Origin: Meandrina meandrites | Taxonomy: Eukaryota; Cnidaria; Anthozoa; Scleractinia; Meandrinidae | Direction: 5' to 3' | NCBI GenBank assembly: GCA_963693305.1 | Contig: OY855913.1 | Span: 14,712,022-14,776,021 of the forward strand | Length of the DNA: 64,000 nt | Part shown: in pieces, positions 14,301 to 24,585 of the stretch | Layout: every line of letters starts with the position of its first letter | Position numbering within the stretch: the first letter of the stretch is position 1 | The notes under the pieces: generated by a model | Told to the model about the DNA's origin: nothing | Database searches by the model: none | What the model saw: the letters and a program-made list of their open reading frames with translations, nothing else | Position numbers and translations under genes: made by a program

Positions 14301-17300
14301 GTCGATTTCATGAGTTCCAGTTAGAAATTTCGAGTTCGAGTTAGAATATCGAGTTGCTTGCGGTTAGCTCCACTCTGGTTTGCTTGGGTTAGTTCCACTC
14401 TGGTTTGCTTGTGGTTAGTTCGAACTCTAACTCTAAATTTCTAACTTGAACTCATAAATTTAATACACTCTGAAATCCTTTAGAGTTTCTACCAAAACAG
14501 CTAGACTCCTGTCCTTTGTTTTCACTGAGCAATAGTGAACTTGCCTGTGCCTCATTGACTACCAGTTATTTGCTCTTAGTGGAATTCTACTAGTATACTA
14601 ATGCAAATGCTACAATCTGATTGGTTGAGCTATTGCACACTATCAGCCGCTAGTGTGCAGTGGCTAAAGGTCATTTACAGAATGGTGACATTTTCTTGTT
14701 TCTCCGAAGTTTCGGATCGAAGGAAGTTTAAAAATACTATTGGATAATTCAATTCTTAAATAGGTTCTTAATTTGATAGGGGCACCAGCAATCAGCACAG
14801 ATTACTACTACAGGGCATATGTGATATGAAATATATTGCTGAATTAAATAATTATCTAGAATACAGTTAAGATTATAACCAAACAATAAATTTATCTTTC
14901 CAAAGTACTAGCATGAAACATGGACAAAACATTTTTTTTCTGTATTTTCATCTGTGCCATCATTTTTGTAAAATAAGAACCTATTGAAAATTTTAGGCTA
15001 AATAACTTCTTATGAAAAGGGGGTTTAAACTGACAATTTTCGCCTAACAGGTTCTTAAACCTGGGTTTTTACTGTACTCTCCCTTGTGGTATACTTTCCA
15101 TCAACACAAATCCATCCAATGGTGTTCAAAAGGAAGGGGCTGAAATAAGAATGAGTAATTCAATTGTTACAAATCTGCCTATGGTCAAGGTATATATCAG
15201 GGTGTCATTTCTCTATATGTACTGTAACAAAACATTTGATGATAATGAGCATGCAGGATATTGAGCACTGGCCAACAGTGGCAGTGTATTTGTTAGATAT
15301 TTCTGTTTGATTTTATTTGACCAAACCAACAGATGCCAGTTCTAAAGATCGATGGAAAAGAATTCAAGAGAATCTGGAAGTAGTGACAGCAATTTTGAAA
15401 GGTAAAAAAGTATAGAATTGGGCCAAACAGTGCCATTGGCATCAGAGCTCATCCATAACTATTCCAAGTTTTAGTAACGTTCAAGCAACTTGGAGTATTT
15501 TTTACTCCCCCCTGCATGGGATGCTAGTCCATCACAGATTTAGGTTGCTCAATCTGAAGTCCATTGTGCTAAACATTAGGGCACCTTGCCTCCCAGGAAC
15601 TGTTAACCTCAGTAATAACTGTTCTTGTACTCAGTATCTTTCCAATGATGTTTTCAATCCATCTCCAAGAGATTTTTATGAGGAAATCATAACAGGCTGA
15701 GGAAAGATTACTGAAATTAAGAAAAGTTAATGAAAAGTTAATAAATGCTTTATGTTAAACACTGGAATGCCAGTCATGAAATTTACTTGTAACAGGCATT
15801 TTAATGTTCTTTTGAAGGTTGTACTGCAGAGTGTTTAGGCAAACTTACAACTGGCAGTGGAGAGAAGACAATGTTCAATGGATATGCGCTAGAACCTTTG
15901 GTTTTCTTGGTAGAGGTATTAAGATCATGCCACCTTGGGCAGAATTAACAAGGCCTTAGTGGTGTAATAATACCATATTTTCTCAATTAAATGCCGGACC
16001 CCAATTAAACGCGGCCTCCTATAAACACAGGGTAAAGATGGTTGTTTTTTAAATAAACGCCGGGGGCATTTAATCGAGGCCTGGCGTTTATTTGCATTTG
16101 AACCAGCAAGTTGATATTACTCATATTAAATAGTACTACAGTGACATACTAGTACACTAGTGATATGTCCAATCAGCTTCGCATGTAGCTTTCTAATTCA
16201 CATTTGAAAACTATATGGGTAACTTGGTATGTTTTTCTTGTCACCTGAAGACAAAAGCAACTTGCCTGAGCCTTGCATATTTGGCCAAGAACTGCATCAG
16301 ACCTGCATGTCATGACCACACCAACCTCGGACTGGTCAAAACCCAAATTTACTGGACAATTGCCTGATGACCGATCGTTATTTGCAGGCTTGTTAATAGG
16401 GACAACAATGATGTCATACAGGGAATGAAACAATGCATAATGATTTGCTGCAGCTTATGATCTCTTTTAAATTGTCTTCATACTTGTGTGCTTCAGGTTT
16501 AAAAAGTTAGTGGATCTGTCCTTGGTGCAAATTTCTATGCATGTAATTATTTGTTTTGTTTATTGTTGCAGAGCTACTGTTCTGTCATTCTTTTAGCAGC
16601 TGTATGTTGTAGCTTTATACAAAAGCTGACAGGTAGCAAAAAAGCCAAGAAGAAGAAACCTGGCCCTGCCAAAACTGTAAGTACATCCGGCGTTACCAAT
16701 TGATGAAATCAATATCAATCAATGGCAACCGATATCAATTAATCGATTGATATTGATAATCGATGACAAAGATTTTTGTGACCTTATCGATTGGCATTGA
16801 TTATTAATTATCGTCTGTTATTGATTGTCATCGATTGCTATCGATTGTCATCGATTATCACAATGCAGTTTTTATATGAAGTTTTGTGATTCAGTGATCT
16901 TTCCAAAATACAAGAAGATTACTATGCCAGATTAAACAATTTTACAAATTATAAAGACCACATTTTTATATTAAATGTGTAATGTTTCTGGAATGTCCTT
17001 TCCCTGTGTTGGCCTCTCCACTCCCCTTTCCGGGCCCTTTTGACCCACACGGTAGCTCTTATCACGACTGGGTGTCATTGTACTAGAGGATGAACAGTAA
17101 ATTAACAAACAACATACATCAGAAAGAAATTACAATGCATAAGTGATTTATCTCCTCAGAGGTTTTCTCAGTTTCTTCCTGCTTCTAAACTCAAGTGAAA
17201 GTGAGTTGCGAAGCGGTGAAAAGTGACACACAGCAGTGAAAACTCGCCGCTACGTGACTCGTTTGTTGTCGCCTCACGGCTCAATTTCACTTGGAACATC

Positions 17301-19453
17301 AATCGATGCCAATCGATGAAAACTTTTTTTGTGACTATTGATTGGTCATCGACTGGTAAGGCCGGGAAGCACAATATCAAAAGGCACATTAAACACATAA
17401 TTAAGTATCAGTGTTGCATTAAGCTCATTATCATTATAATTTTCTTCTGAGTAGGATTATTGTACTTTTTGCTATAGAGGGCATAACGAAAGTTTGGATA
17501 ATTATAAAAGTCTTGCAATAGTCAAACTATATACCTAACTGTATGCTACTAAAACCTATGTTTTTGAAAGACAGTGTTTAAAAATGTTTTGTTTTGATTA
17601 GAATGAAGAGATTGTGCCATTCAAGGAGTTTCTTTCAACACTTAAGTGTTCAATCACTGCCATGCATTCAGCAATTGAGGAAGTCAACATTGCTCAGTTA
17701 TCAGATGAACTTTTGGAATTAGACCTAGTTGAACTGGACAATGAGGTAAATGGATATTTAAAAAAATGAAAACATCCACATGCTATTGGATTAAAAAGAG
17801 GACTTTATAATGAAGGCACCAGTCATTTGAATATCAGGTTTAAGAGATTGCCATCACAAAATTTATTTTCTAATGAAGGCTATTGTTGTCGTTATGAAGG
17901 CAGCATTGTCTTTAGAATAACAAGTTTAGGGGTTTGTCATCACAAAATTTAGTTTTGATTTTTTGTCCCAGGCTCTGTTAAAAGCCCACCTTATACCTCC
18001 TTGTACTTTCAAGCATTACTTTATAAGCACCCACAGGTATTGAAATAATGGATCTAGAGCATTTATTTGATTTTGCATACTTAATGTATGTGCCATTCTA
18101 TGTACAGGAATTTATTATAAAGTAAATCACAGTGGAACCCCACTCTATGAAAACCCACTTGTTCCGACGAAAAACTCCCATATTTCTCTTATATTAGACA
18201 GATTAATACGGACACCAGTCAGTGTAGACAACTGACACTTTCTTTGACCCGAGCAACACTCTCTCGTACATGTACAAAGTTAACCTTGCTTTATGGACAC
18301 TGGTCTGTGCATTGTATATTGTTGTATATTTATCTGTTGCTCTTAAATTGTATGTTTTAATATTTGTATCAATAGAATATGAGTCAGTGATGTATATGTT
18401 GTGGTTCAATTTTATCCTTGGTTCAAAGTTTATTTTCTTTTGTTTTAAACTCATTATCATACATTATCATACATAACCATACCCAAAAACAAAGGAAAAT
18501 AAACTTTGAACCAAGGATAAAATTGAACAACAACATATATTCTGAGAAACTGTTTAATACGGACAGTTGGATAGACATAGGATAAAAATCTGGATGATAA
18601 TGACCTTTGGTGTCCATGTTAAAGGGGCTTTGTCACGAACTTTAACAGTTTTTGAACAGTCAAAATTTATATTTGTCCATTTTTATTAACAATTGCTATA
18701 TTAGAGCACCAAAACTGTCAACAAGCTACGATGGAAATGGATTACAACTTGAAAAGTTTAGCTAAACTTTTCAAGTTGTTTCTGCACATCTTCAAAAAAT
18801 TGATATTTATAGCTGCAGTTAGATTTCTATCCACATTTTAAGGTTACATCTTCCTTTAGATGTTAAAATATAATGTTTTTAATGGGTTAAGTTGCCTACC
18901 ACTAATTTCAGAACAGTTTAGACCAAAAATCTGCAAAATCCCTGTGACAGAGCTCCTTTAAGTGATTTACACTATATGTAAAATAAAATAATTGCCAAAC
19001 CATTTGTTTCTTGTAAAACAAGAGCACTAAACCTCCTAAGAGAGTTATAATGCAGTTATAATAATTATTAAAATATTGAAAAGCCTTAACCATGCTTTAT
19101 TCTTTAAAAAGAAGTCTTACACTTATATTAAAGTATAGTGATTAGAGCACTCAAGAACTTTCGCATTTAATTTGTTCAAAGAGAAGGTAACTTTATCCAA
19201 TCAAGGTATTATTTTATCTACTGTAACCCTTTGAACAATTAGACCCTGATGCAAAAATTATGGGCAGTAGGTTTACTAATACTAAAAAAAATAATTGTTG
19301 CATACACAACTGTTACTGTTTGTTTTTTAGACCAAGTCTTCCATTGTGTCAGAGATTTGGGAGAAACTGCAGACCAGCTACAAGCAGTCAGTTAAAGAGA
19401 TCTCAGAACTATTACAACACAAAGTTACATTTGCCAAGTCTCTTCAAATCTAG
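655..19453 (+). CDS. NAA25: N-alpha-acetyltransferase 25, NatB auxiliary subunit (5' partial)
   Basis: NAA25 (Mdm20) is the TPR-like auxiliary subunit of NatB. It anchors the catalytic NAA20 subunit to the ribosome for N-terminal acetylation of Met-Asp/Glu/Asn/Gln proteins. Coding exons, all with AG/GT borders and consistent phases: 655-779, 1229-1291, 4967-5102, 5174-5263, 7039-7149, 7413-7482, 7817-7916, 8365-8412, 8999-9102, 9759-9820, 9962-10031, 10586-10628, 11146-11340, 15333-15401, 15818-15915, 16572-16676, 17602-17745, 19331-19453 (TAG). Recognisable blocks are the FGDKTCCFWDL start, LTRYAE-like VTRYTEALGHFEAAS, YKYGSFEKIPEF, DNRDL, and the lysine run KKAKKKKPG near the C-terminus. 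About 585 residues are covered; the N-terminal third lies outside the window. Exon 11146-11340 ends in phase 0 but exon 15333 needs one preceding base, so at least one exon in 11341-15332 was not found. Identity rests on remembered family similarity. Confidence 0.9.
1380..1935 (+). repeat. Fragment of the large DNA element seen at 55375-58238
   Basis: The sequence, including a short hairpin around ATATTCACC...GTGAATAT, is clearly homologous to the reverse complement of 55500-55930. Translated remnants share the word KAFGP..FSRD, but frames are broken. It is a non-coding transposon relic in NAA25 intron 2. Confidence 0.65.
2884..2963. repeat. Small foldback repeat
   Basis: Two arms (about 2886-2915 and 2932-2962) are near-perfect inverted copies around AATGTCATC/GATGACATT, with a loop of about 16 bases. 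This is probably the centre of a foldback MITE. The rest of 1936-3427 shows nothing recognisable. Confidence 0.45.
3428..4208. mobile_element. Non-autonomous DNA transposon (MITE) with long inverted arms
   Basis: The ends are GGCCCGATTTA and TAAATCGGGCC, flanked on both sides by ATT (3425-3427 and 4209-4211), a possible 3-bp target duplication. Inner arms around 3455-3545 and 3795-3900 are inverted copies of each other. The interior at 3900-4190 contains repeated GATGATCCGTC-like and AATTATCC-like words. ORFs here read through the palindromic arms on both strands and are not genes. The superfamily is uncertain; a 3-bp duplication and GG..CC ends would suit PIF/Harbinger. Confidence 0.7.
4227..4538 (+). 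mobile_element. tRNA-derived SINE with 16-bp target site duplication
   Basis: The 5' head has RNA polymerase III A-box (GGCCTAATGGTTAGTGCG) and B-box (GGTTCGAGCCC) sequences. A unique body follows, then a tail of CTTTACCTTTACCTTACC. It is bracketed by identical 16-bp duplications TTATTCAACCTAACAG at 4211-4226 and 4539-4554, which fixes both ends exactly. A diverged relative lies at 19946-20052. Confidence 0.92.
5358..5394. repeat. (ATT)n microsatellite
   Basis: Simple trinucleotide repeat of about 12 units in an AT-rich NAA25 intron. Confidence 0.95.
5575..6962. mobile_element. Composite inverted-repeat DNA transposon
   Basis: Ends CAAGGCTGTAGCC and GGCAGCAGCCTTG are flanked by AGAGG on both sides (5570-5574, 6963-6967), a likely 5-bp duplication. 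Bases 5575-5690 have an inverted copy at about 6366-6485. A second inverted pair (CAAGGCTGCTGCCTAA at 6486 and its complement at 6950) suggests a nested or chimeric element at 6486-6962. No intact transposase ORF is present. Confidence 0.6.
7238..7316 (+). ncRNA. Candidate intronic C/D-box snoRNA, copy 1
   Basis: C box GTGATGA (7246-7252), D box CTGA (7306-7309), and a 7-bp terminal stem CCTTTCC (7238-7244) with GGAAAGG (7310-7316). A C'-like AGATGAG lies internally. It sits in the 263-nt intron between exons 7039-7149 and 7413-7482, ending 96 nt before the acceptor, the usual arrangement for a spliced-out snoRNA. The guide next to the D box (GAGAAGTAGAGCTTCA) is identical in copy 2. I cannot assign the rRNA target. 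Confidence 0.72.
10306..10384 (+). ncRNA. Candidate intronic C/D-box snoRNA, copy 2
   Basis: Paralogue of 7238-7316, differing at only a few positions. It has C box ATGATGA (10314-10320), D box CTGA (10374-10377) and a 7-bp stem CCTTTCC/GGAAAGG. Boxes, stem and the D guide are preserved while flanking intron sequence is unrelated, which argues for selection on the RNA. It lies in the intron before exon 10586-10628. Confidence 0.72.
10676..10765. repeat. Hairpin of about 90 bp
   Basis: Arms TTTCTTTGTGGTTTGACACTG and CAGTGCCAAACCACAAAGAAA (the two differ by one base) enclose a loop containing GTTACTTTGTGAAAGTAAC, itself a smaller hairpin. This looks like a palindromic MITE in an NAA25 intron. 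Confidence 0.6.
11341..12129. other. Intron stretch without recognised feature
   Basis: A 148-codon open frame (11447-11893) exists, but it has no recognisable domain, includes a CCCCTCCCCTCC run, and shows no sign of being an exon. I see nothing else here. The unidentified NAA25 exon must lie somewhere between 11341 and 15332. Confidence 0.4.
12138..12999. mobile_element. hAT-type MITE with TGTCGGC subterminal repeats
   Basis: Perfect 8-bp target duplication GAAAGACT at 12130-12137 and 13000-13007. Terminal inverted repeats are GGTAATTGTGAAGAA and TTCTTCACAATTACC, followed by a shared GCTCCCC motif. Both subterminal regions carry many copies of TGTCGGC/GCCGACA in both orientations, dense in 12160-12380 and sparser in 12895-12970. 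No transposase. An 8-bp duplication is typical of hAT elements. Confidence 0.85.
13330..13401 (+). ncRNA. Candidate intronic C/D-box snoRNA, copy 3 (diverged)
   Basis: C box GTGATGT (13337-13343), D box CTGA (13392-13395) and a 5-bp terminal stem ATTCC/GGAAT. It shares CAATCCATCTCC and TATGAGGAA with copy 4. The stem is short and the D guide differs from copy 4, so this copy may be decayed. No exon is recognised downstream within 1.9 kb. Confidence 0.45.
13664..14005. mobile_element. PIF/Harbinger-like MITE with TTA target duplication
   Basis: Flanked by TTA at 13661-13663 and 14006-14008. Ends are GGCCCGGTTCATA and TATGAACCGGTCC. Internal words TCGCATTTCTGC and GCAGAAATGCGA recur as inverted copies. 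TTA duplications are typical of PIF/Harbinger. Confidence 0.78.
14577..14722 (+). repeat. Fragment of the 58356-58734 MITE family
   Basis: From AGTGGAATTCTACTAGTATACTAATG onward the sequence matches the reverse complement of about 58590-58734, including the words GATTGG.TGAGCTATTG and CACTATCAGCC. The remainder of 14009-15332 shows nothing I can name. Confidence 0.6.
15636..15708 (+). ncRNA. Candidate intronic C/D-box snoRNA, copy 4
   Basis: C box ATGATGT (15645-15651), D box CTGA (15697-15700) and a perfect 8-bp terminal stem ATCTTTCC (15636-15643) with GGAAAGAT (15701-15708). It ends 109 nt before the acceptor of exon 15818-15915. Related to copy 3 and, more distantly, to copies 1 and 2. 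Target unknown. Confidence 0.68.
15970..16090. repeat. Dispersed 'AATTAAACGCCGG' repeat fragment
   Basis: Repeated words of the type ATTAAACGCGGCC and AAATAAACGCCGG occur in direct and inverted orientation, a repeat type familiar from marine invertebrate genomes. Non-coding, in an NAA25 intron. Confidence 0.4.
16686..17366. mobile_element. Putative MITE rich in ATCGATTG words
   Basis: Approximate terminal inverted repeats TCCGGCGTTACCA and TGGTAAGGCCGGG, ending in a TTACCA motif seen in Harbinger elements. The left part (16700-16870) is packed with ATCGATTG/CAATCGAT variants, echoed at 17300-17355. It begins a few bases after the donor of exon 16572-16676. No clear target duplication; ORFs inside are not convincing. 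Confidence 0.5.
18391..18541. repeat. Palindromic MITE of about 150 bp
   Basis: Arms 18391-18451 and 18481-18541 are near-perfect inverted copies containing TTTATCCTTGGTTCAAAG and its complement, with a loop of about 30 bases. The long hairpin explains the two overlapping ORFs on opposite strands here. Confidence 0.75.
18619..18961. mobile_element. TTAA-flanked MITE (piggyBac-like ends)
   Basis: Ends TTAAAGGGGCTTTGTCACG and, inverted, TTAAAGGAGCTCTGTCAC; TTAA is present at both borders, the target site typical of piggyBac. It contains a perfect 36-bp palindrome at 18743-18778. Lies in the last NAA25 intron. Confidence 0.75.
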
Positions 19454-19945
19454 CCTTGATATATGAAACAAGTGAATGCATTGAATCAGTGGAGTGCTCA
19501 TCAAGCAGCTGAGGAATGCTGGAAAAAAAGCAAGCTCTCCCCAGCTGTATTTCGACCTGACAGCTGTGCAAAGTAAAGCTGCTGAAAGAGCTCTGACTCG
19601 CTTATTTTCTTCTACAGAACAGTATCTTAGAAAGTCACAGTAGTGATGTTAGTAGGTGAAAGAAAAATGGCTTATTAATTGAAGCTTTAGATGAGTTGCT
19701 TGTAGTATGAAAACATTGAAGAACTTTGTCATTTTAATTAAGGTGGTAGTTGTATGTTTTATGTATGGTTAGCTTAATAGGAATGTACACTGACATGTAC
19801 AACAAATGGACACTACAAATTTAGAAGAAGAAGGAAAATATAAAGGGTAATTGAGTGTCACAGCTGTGTCAGGAAAGAGTGTTGCTTACCTTGGAGGATC
19901 GGTGGTATACAGATGGAAAGTCAAAGCAGCCAGCATGGCTGATGA

Positions 19946-20052
19946 TCATTGGAGGTGCTGTGATCTGATGGTTAGCACAATGTTGTTGAGATGCTCTTGC
20001 GTGTTCTATTTGTGGGCAACTCATTTTACTCTTAGTATTTGACTCCACCAAG
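19946..20052 (+). repeat. Diverged SINE fragment
   Basis: An A-box-like GTGATCTGATGGTTAGCAC is followed by GGGCAACTCATTTTACTC, both corresponding to parts of the SINE at 4227-4538. The B box is lost and no target duplication is visible. Confidence 0.5.
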
Positions 20053-20437
20053 GTATACCATGTTTACCTGGCAAAAAGGTTTGAATTAGCCCATGAAAGA
20101 CCACAGAACACTTGATACGTGTAGACCTCTTTGGATATTTGCAAAGTTAACTTGCAACATGGTCAAGAGAAAAAGACAGGGAAAGGCATGTAATTATCCA
20201 GCACTTTTCTGATTGTTGGGGGGAAAGAAGGAACAATGTGTAGTCTAGTGTAAACTGTGATAGAATAGAAAGTGTGGAAACAATCGTTGCAGTTGTTTAC
20301 AATTTAAGCAGTTATTTAAGTCTTTATTCTCTGATAAAGACAATACCCAGGTTATTTTGTTCACAACATGGCACAGATCTGACAGATAGAATCCAAGCCA
20401 CAGGCAAGAATTCTATAAGCCATTTGAGGGAGTAAAA

Positions 20438-20964
20438 CAGTGGTGGATCCAGGGGGAGGGTCCAGGGGGTCTGAAACCCCCTCCCCCTATCAGACCTGAC
20501 GCTTGTTTGAGACTGAAATTCTTACATCGACAGCATCATATATCACTTGTTAACTGGCTATTTTCTTTTTAATGAAACGCTCATTGCATTTTGTTACTAA
20601 ACTAAATTCCATGGATATTCAAAAATGTAATTGTTTTTGGGTATCCTCCTATGATCTATTCGCCTCTGCTCGCAAAGCAGTATTTCCTGTGCCAACGGTG
20701 ACCGGCGTTCACAGATTAAAATTGGAAATCTGTACAATCTTTGTTACCAAGCGCAAGAGGAGGATGTTCCAAGGGTGGATCCTTCACCAGTAAAATTCAC
20801 TTACATGCTAAGAGGTCAAGGAATTACAATGTACAACTGCGGCTGGTCGGGGTGGGGGGGGGGGGGGAAGAATTAATTCCCCCCCCCCCAAAAAAAAAAG
20901 TTAAACAATCGTTTCTGAACCAAAGTTTGGACCCCCCAATCAAAAATTCCTGGATCTGCCCCTG
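20438..20964 (+). mobile_element. hAT-like non-autonomous element, copy 1
   Basis: It begins CAGTGGTGGATCCAGGGGG and ends with the complement of CAGGGGCAGATCCAGGAAT, the CAGTGGCGGATCC terminus common in hAT elements. The whole length is homologous to 22162-22640. The body contains a short G run followed by a C run (about 20855-20890). The 8-bp flanks match only imperfectly. Confidence 0.65.
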
Positions 20965-22161
20965 TGAAATGATGTGGATATGCTCTTTATCAGAGTATAA
21001 ACACAGAAGTGGAGGTTTTATTCCTTTTATGTAATTGCTAATAATGGGATAAAAATTAGATTTTTATTTGCAAATGCTGATGCATACTGTTAACATCATA
21101 TCTATTCTTTTTATTCTGTTAAACAATAGCTTTTCCTGTGAGAAGGATATTGGGACAAGTCCCAGCTAATTTATAAATTGCAATTAAAAGAAGCATAAAA
21201 AATATTTTTTAGGCTGCATTAATATTGCATATTATTGATTTAATTGCCAATAACTGCAAGGAGTTTTTTTTTAGTTTAGATTAATAAAGAATAAGAAACC
21301 TTCCTGAACCTTATGGATTTGGGGCCTCGTTGGTGAAATCTCTTGTTTATTTTTAGCAATAAATTATACATCGTTAGAGAAATCAGTTAGAGAAAAAAAT
21401 TTCCATGGTCTGTGACTTGTTTGTTGTCATGGAAAGCATAATAATTATCACTTCCTCAAAATGGCTGGGAGCAGGTAGTAAAGGTTAATAAATTACTTAC
21501 CTATGCTGAGTGGCAATAAGATTGAACACAACAAAATGTCAACTAGAGCTGAGATTCCTATCTATATTCATCAATCTCGAACCTTCACATTTTGTACAAA
21601 TCTTTGTATTCTATACTTTTTGTTACATAATATAGAAAAATGCTCCATTAAATTAATGTGAATTTCTAACATTTGCATTAATTTATGTTGTGTTTAATTG
21701 CAGCAAGTTTTGTTTTCCAAATGTGGTGCCTCATTTGCAATACTTATTTCTATTATTGTAACCCAGGGCTTGAAAACCTGCCCATAAATTGGGCAATTCA
21801 AAAATTTAACAAAACCTTTGCAGCTTCATGGCAGATTAAATCTTAAAAATAATTACCTTTACAAGATATTTACTTAAGAGTCCCATTATCCTCAAAGAAC
21901 CTTGCAAATAAAGCAATCTGGCAGATCTATTTTGCTCTGTTCTTAATTTAATTTGTCATCACTTAAGTGTTTTCCTTTTACTATTCACAAAAATTCCCTT
22001 TATTAAAAAGTATCCTCATTCACATTGATTTCCTTTTTTGTATGATTTTGACCTGCCAATAGGCCATTTCCGAGTTGACTTTTGCCTCAGTTTCAAATCG
22101 ACTCTGTGCGAAACCATTCAATCAAAAATGAATTTGATTTGCATGAAAATGGACGTGAAGG

Positions 22162-22640
22162 CAGTGGCGGATCCAGGGGGAGGGTCCGGATCCCCCCGCC
22201 TATCATACCTTACAGTTGTTTGAGACTGAAATTCTTACATCGGCAGGATCGTATATCACTTTTTAACTGACTGATTTTTTAATGAAACGCGCGTTGTATT
22301 TTGCCACTAAACTAAATTTCAGGGATATTAAAAAAATATAATTGTTTTTGGGTACCCTCCTATGATCTGTTCGCGTCTGCTCGCAAAGTAGTATTTCCCA
22401 CGCCGACGGTGACCGGTGTTCACAGATTAAGATTGGAAATCTTTAGAATCTTTTGTTACCAAGCACAAGAGGAGGATGCTCCAAGGGTGCATCCTTTACG
22501 AGTAGAATTCAATTACACGGCAAGGGGCCAAGGAATTACAACGTGCAACCGCGACTGGTTGGAGGGGGTGAGGGATATGGGGGAGAATTAATTTGCCCCC
22601 AAAAGGTTCAACAGTCCTTTCTGAACCAAAGTTTGGACTC
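22162..22640 (+). mobile_element. hAT-like non-autonomous element, copy 2 (3' truncated)
   Basis: Starts CAGTGGCGGATCCAGGG and runs colinearly with the copy at 20438-20964. Shared tracts are TTTGAGACTGAAATTCTTAC and CAAGAGGAGGATG. It stops where another element (22642) begins, so its 3' end appears displaced. Confidence 0.65.
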
Positions 22641-22641
22641 T

Positions 22642-22807
22642 AGGGTTGTCAGAAAATTCTGAAGTGGGCAGCTTTACTGGCGTCGAAGGAGGTGGCTGAT
22701 TTTGCCATCTTTTACTAAAGAATCAGAGGAATCCAAGCAGAGTAGCTGGCTAAAAACACAATGTAGGTGGTGTTTTTTACTTGCTGCTGGCTACTTTTGA
22801 CAACCCT
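22642..22807. mobile_element. Small MITE with AGGGTTGTC ends
   Basis: Short inverted termini AGGGTTGTCA and TGACAACCCT, resembling hAT ends. The interior is non-coding. No clear 8-bp duplication is visible because it abuts the truncated copy at 22162-22640. Confidence 0.45.
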
Positions 22808-24239
22808 GCAGAATAATTTCTAAGATGTTGAGTTTGCTTTTTGCTTTAGTGACTACTTGTACATCCCTACATGTGTACATGCTTAACTCCAAAGAAATAA
22901 AAAAAGTTTGAGCAAACAAGTGGTAAATGTGGAATTTACAATAAGGGGCAACATTACAAGTGATGCATGTACAAGTTTTGATCTCCAATTTGAAAGACTA
23001 GGGCAGATGGGTCAGACATACAAAGCCACTCTTATCTAAAAAATATCGCAAAAATACCACAAAAAAACTCGGTTTAAAATGCCAACTCCACTCTTCCAGA
23101 TTGGAATATGGGTATGTTAGCCTCTTCGAGCACCACTCTAGATGCCATGCTTGGAAAAAAGGCAGTGTTGTCAAGTGTGGCAGAACTCATTTGAGGGTGG
23201 TGTTTATTTGTATTATTCTGTGGAAGGTGCTATTATTAGTGAATATGGTTACGTCAATGATGGTCAAATCACATGATTTGGATAACATAAATTAAAGACT
23301 TTTCAGTTATCCACACTTTGACTTATCTCCTAGCTCTCCTCTAGGAGAATAGGGTCATCCAAAATTTAGGGCTGGTGAAATGGAGCCAATGTTTACGGTA
23401 ATCCCGCATCTTTCAGTGCTGGTGGGCCTTGATAGCACAAAATGTGGCTGCCCAAAAATACAACACTCCATTATGCTGGGACTGTTCCACACAGTTTTTC
23501 AAATGTTGGACAAACCCTAAATTAAACCACCAACAGGGTGGGCAAACAGTTCCAAAATTTTGTCCAACGTAATGGTTTCAGGTATGAAAATTCGTTGGAT
23601 CAAAATGTTGGACCATTTTTCTAGGAGTTTAAAAATGTTTAAACTGGGCTACACACATGCAAGTTGGCAAAATCATGGAAGTTTCTTATCTTCTTTTATA
23701 AAAGCCAAGGCATGCAATGCATGCAAGAGTTATTTTTTTGGGTTGGTGGCAAAGAGAAGCGTTACAATGTTGGACATTGGATTTCAGGAAGTTTGCCTGA
23801 TTACAATCTATTAAGGTAAATTGATCACGAGGAGAAAATTGTCGACAAACTACAGCAATCGGACACAACTCCAGATTACTGGAGATATCACAGGCAGACC
23901 ATCCTGTGTTTGACGCTGCGTGACGTAGGTGTCACGATACACTATTTGATTTCATACATTCACTGTAATTTGTAACAACTGACCTCGGCCTTATTCATAA
24001 AATGCTCCATAAAATACTGGATTTTACACAATATTACAATGTTGCTAAAGAAAGATATGCCTTAGATTAGGTTCTTGTTTGTTATACTCGTATAAACAAC
24101 GGGAACCCATTGGTCATTTACAGCTAAAACTACTTGAATGTGAAACCTAAATTAAATTTAAACCTAAATTTAAAATTAAAAACCACCAAAAACAATTTTT
24201 ACTTACACTTTCTTACTTCAATACTGTGTCAATAAAGAG

Positions 24240-24585
24240 TTTCTTCGTTAAAACGTAAATTTTCATTCAATTGAAAAACAAAAACTAATTCAATGGTCTT
24301 CAATGATTAAATTGTCACAAAATGGCACATTTTTATTCTGTTGCCGCTATCGATCGTAGTTGATTCGATTTGAACAGCAAAACCATTCAAAATTAAGACG
24401 AATACCGATTAATTTTAAAAAGAAATGAGTCAACAAGATGTATTAAGGTGTAAACATATAAAACGTTAATGATCAAGATGCCTAAAAGACTAATTGAATT
24501 AATTGCAGTTTTCAGTGGACATGGTGGACCCCGCGAAGTGTCCGGCCAGTACAGTGATTTTGATTTCCTTGTCGCAAACAATTTA
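24240..24585 (+). repeat. Older repeat split by the LINE (left part)
   Basis: Homologous to about 52505-52745, sharing CGCTATCGATCGTAGTT and neighbouring words. Its continuation lies on the other side of the LINE (30032-30330), homologous to about 52220-52510. The host repeat predates the LINE insertion. Confidence 0.6.

Larger units (their letters stand above)
19454..24239. other. Gene-free interval downstream of NAA25
   Basis: It holds the NAA25 3' region, a SINE fragment, two copies of a hAT-like repeat and a small MITE, annotated separately. Between these (20060-20430, 20970-22150 and 22810-24239) I see no gene. Short ORFs lack splice context or domains. Confidence 0.6.
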
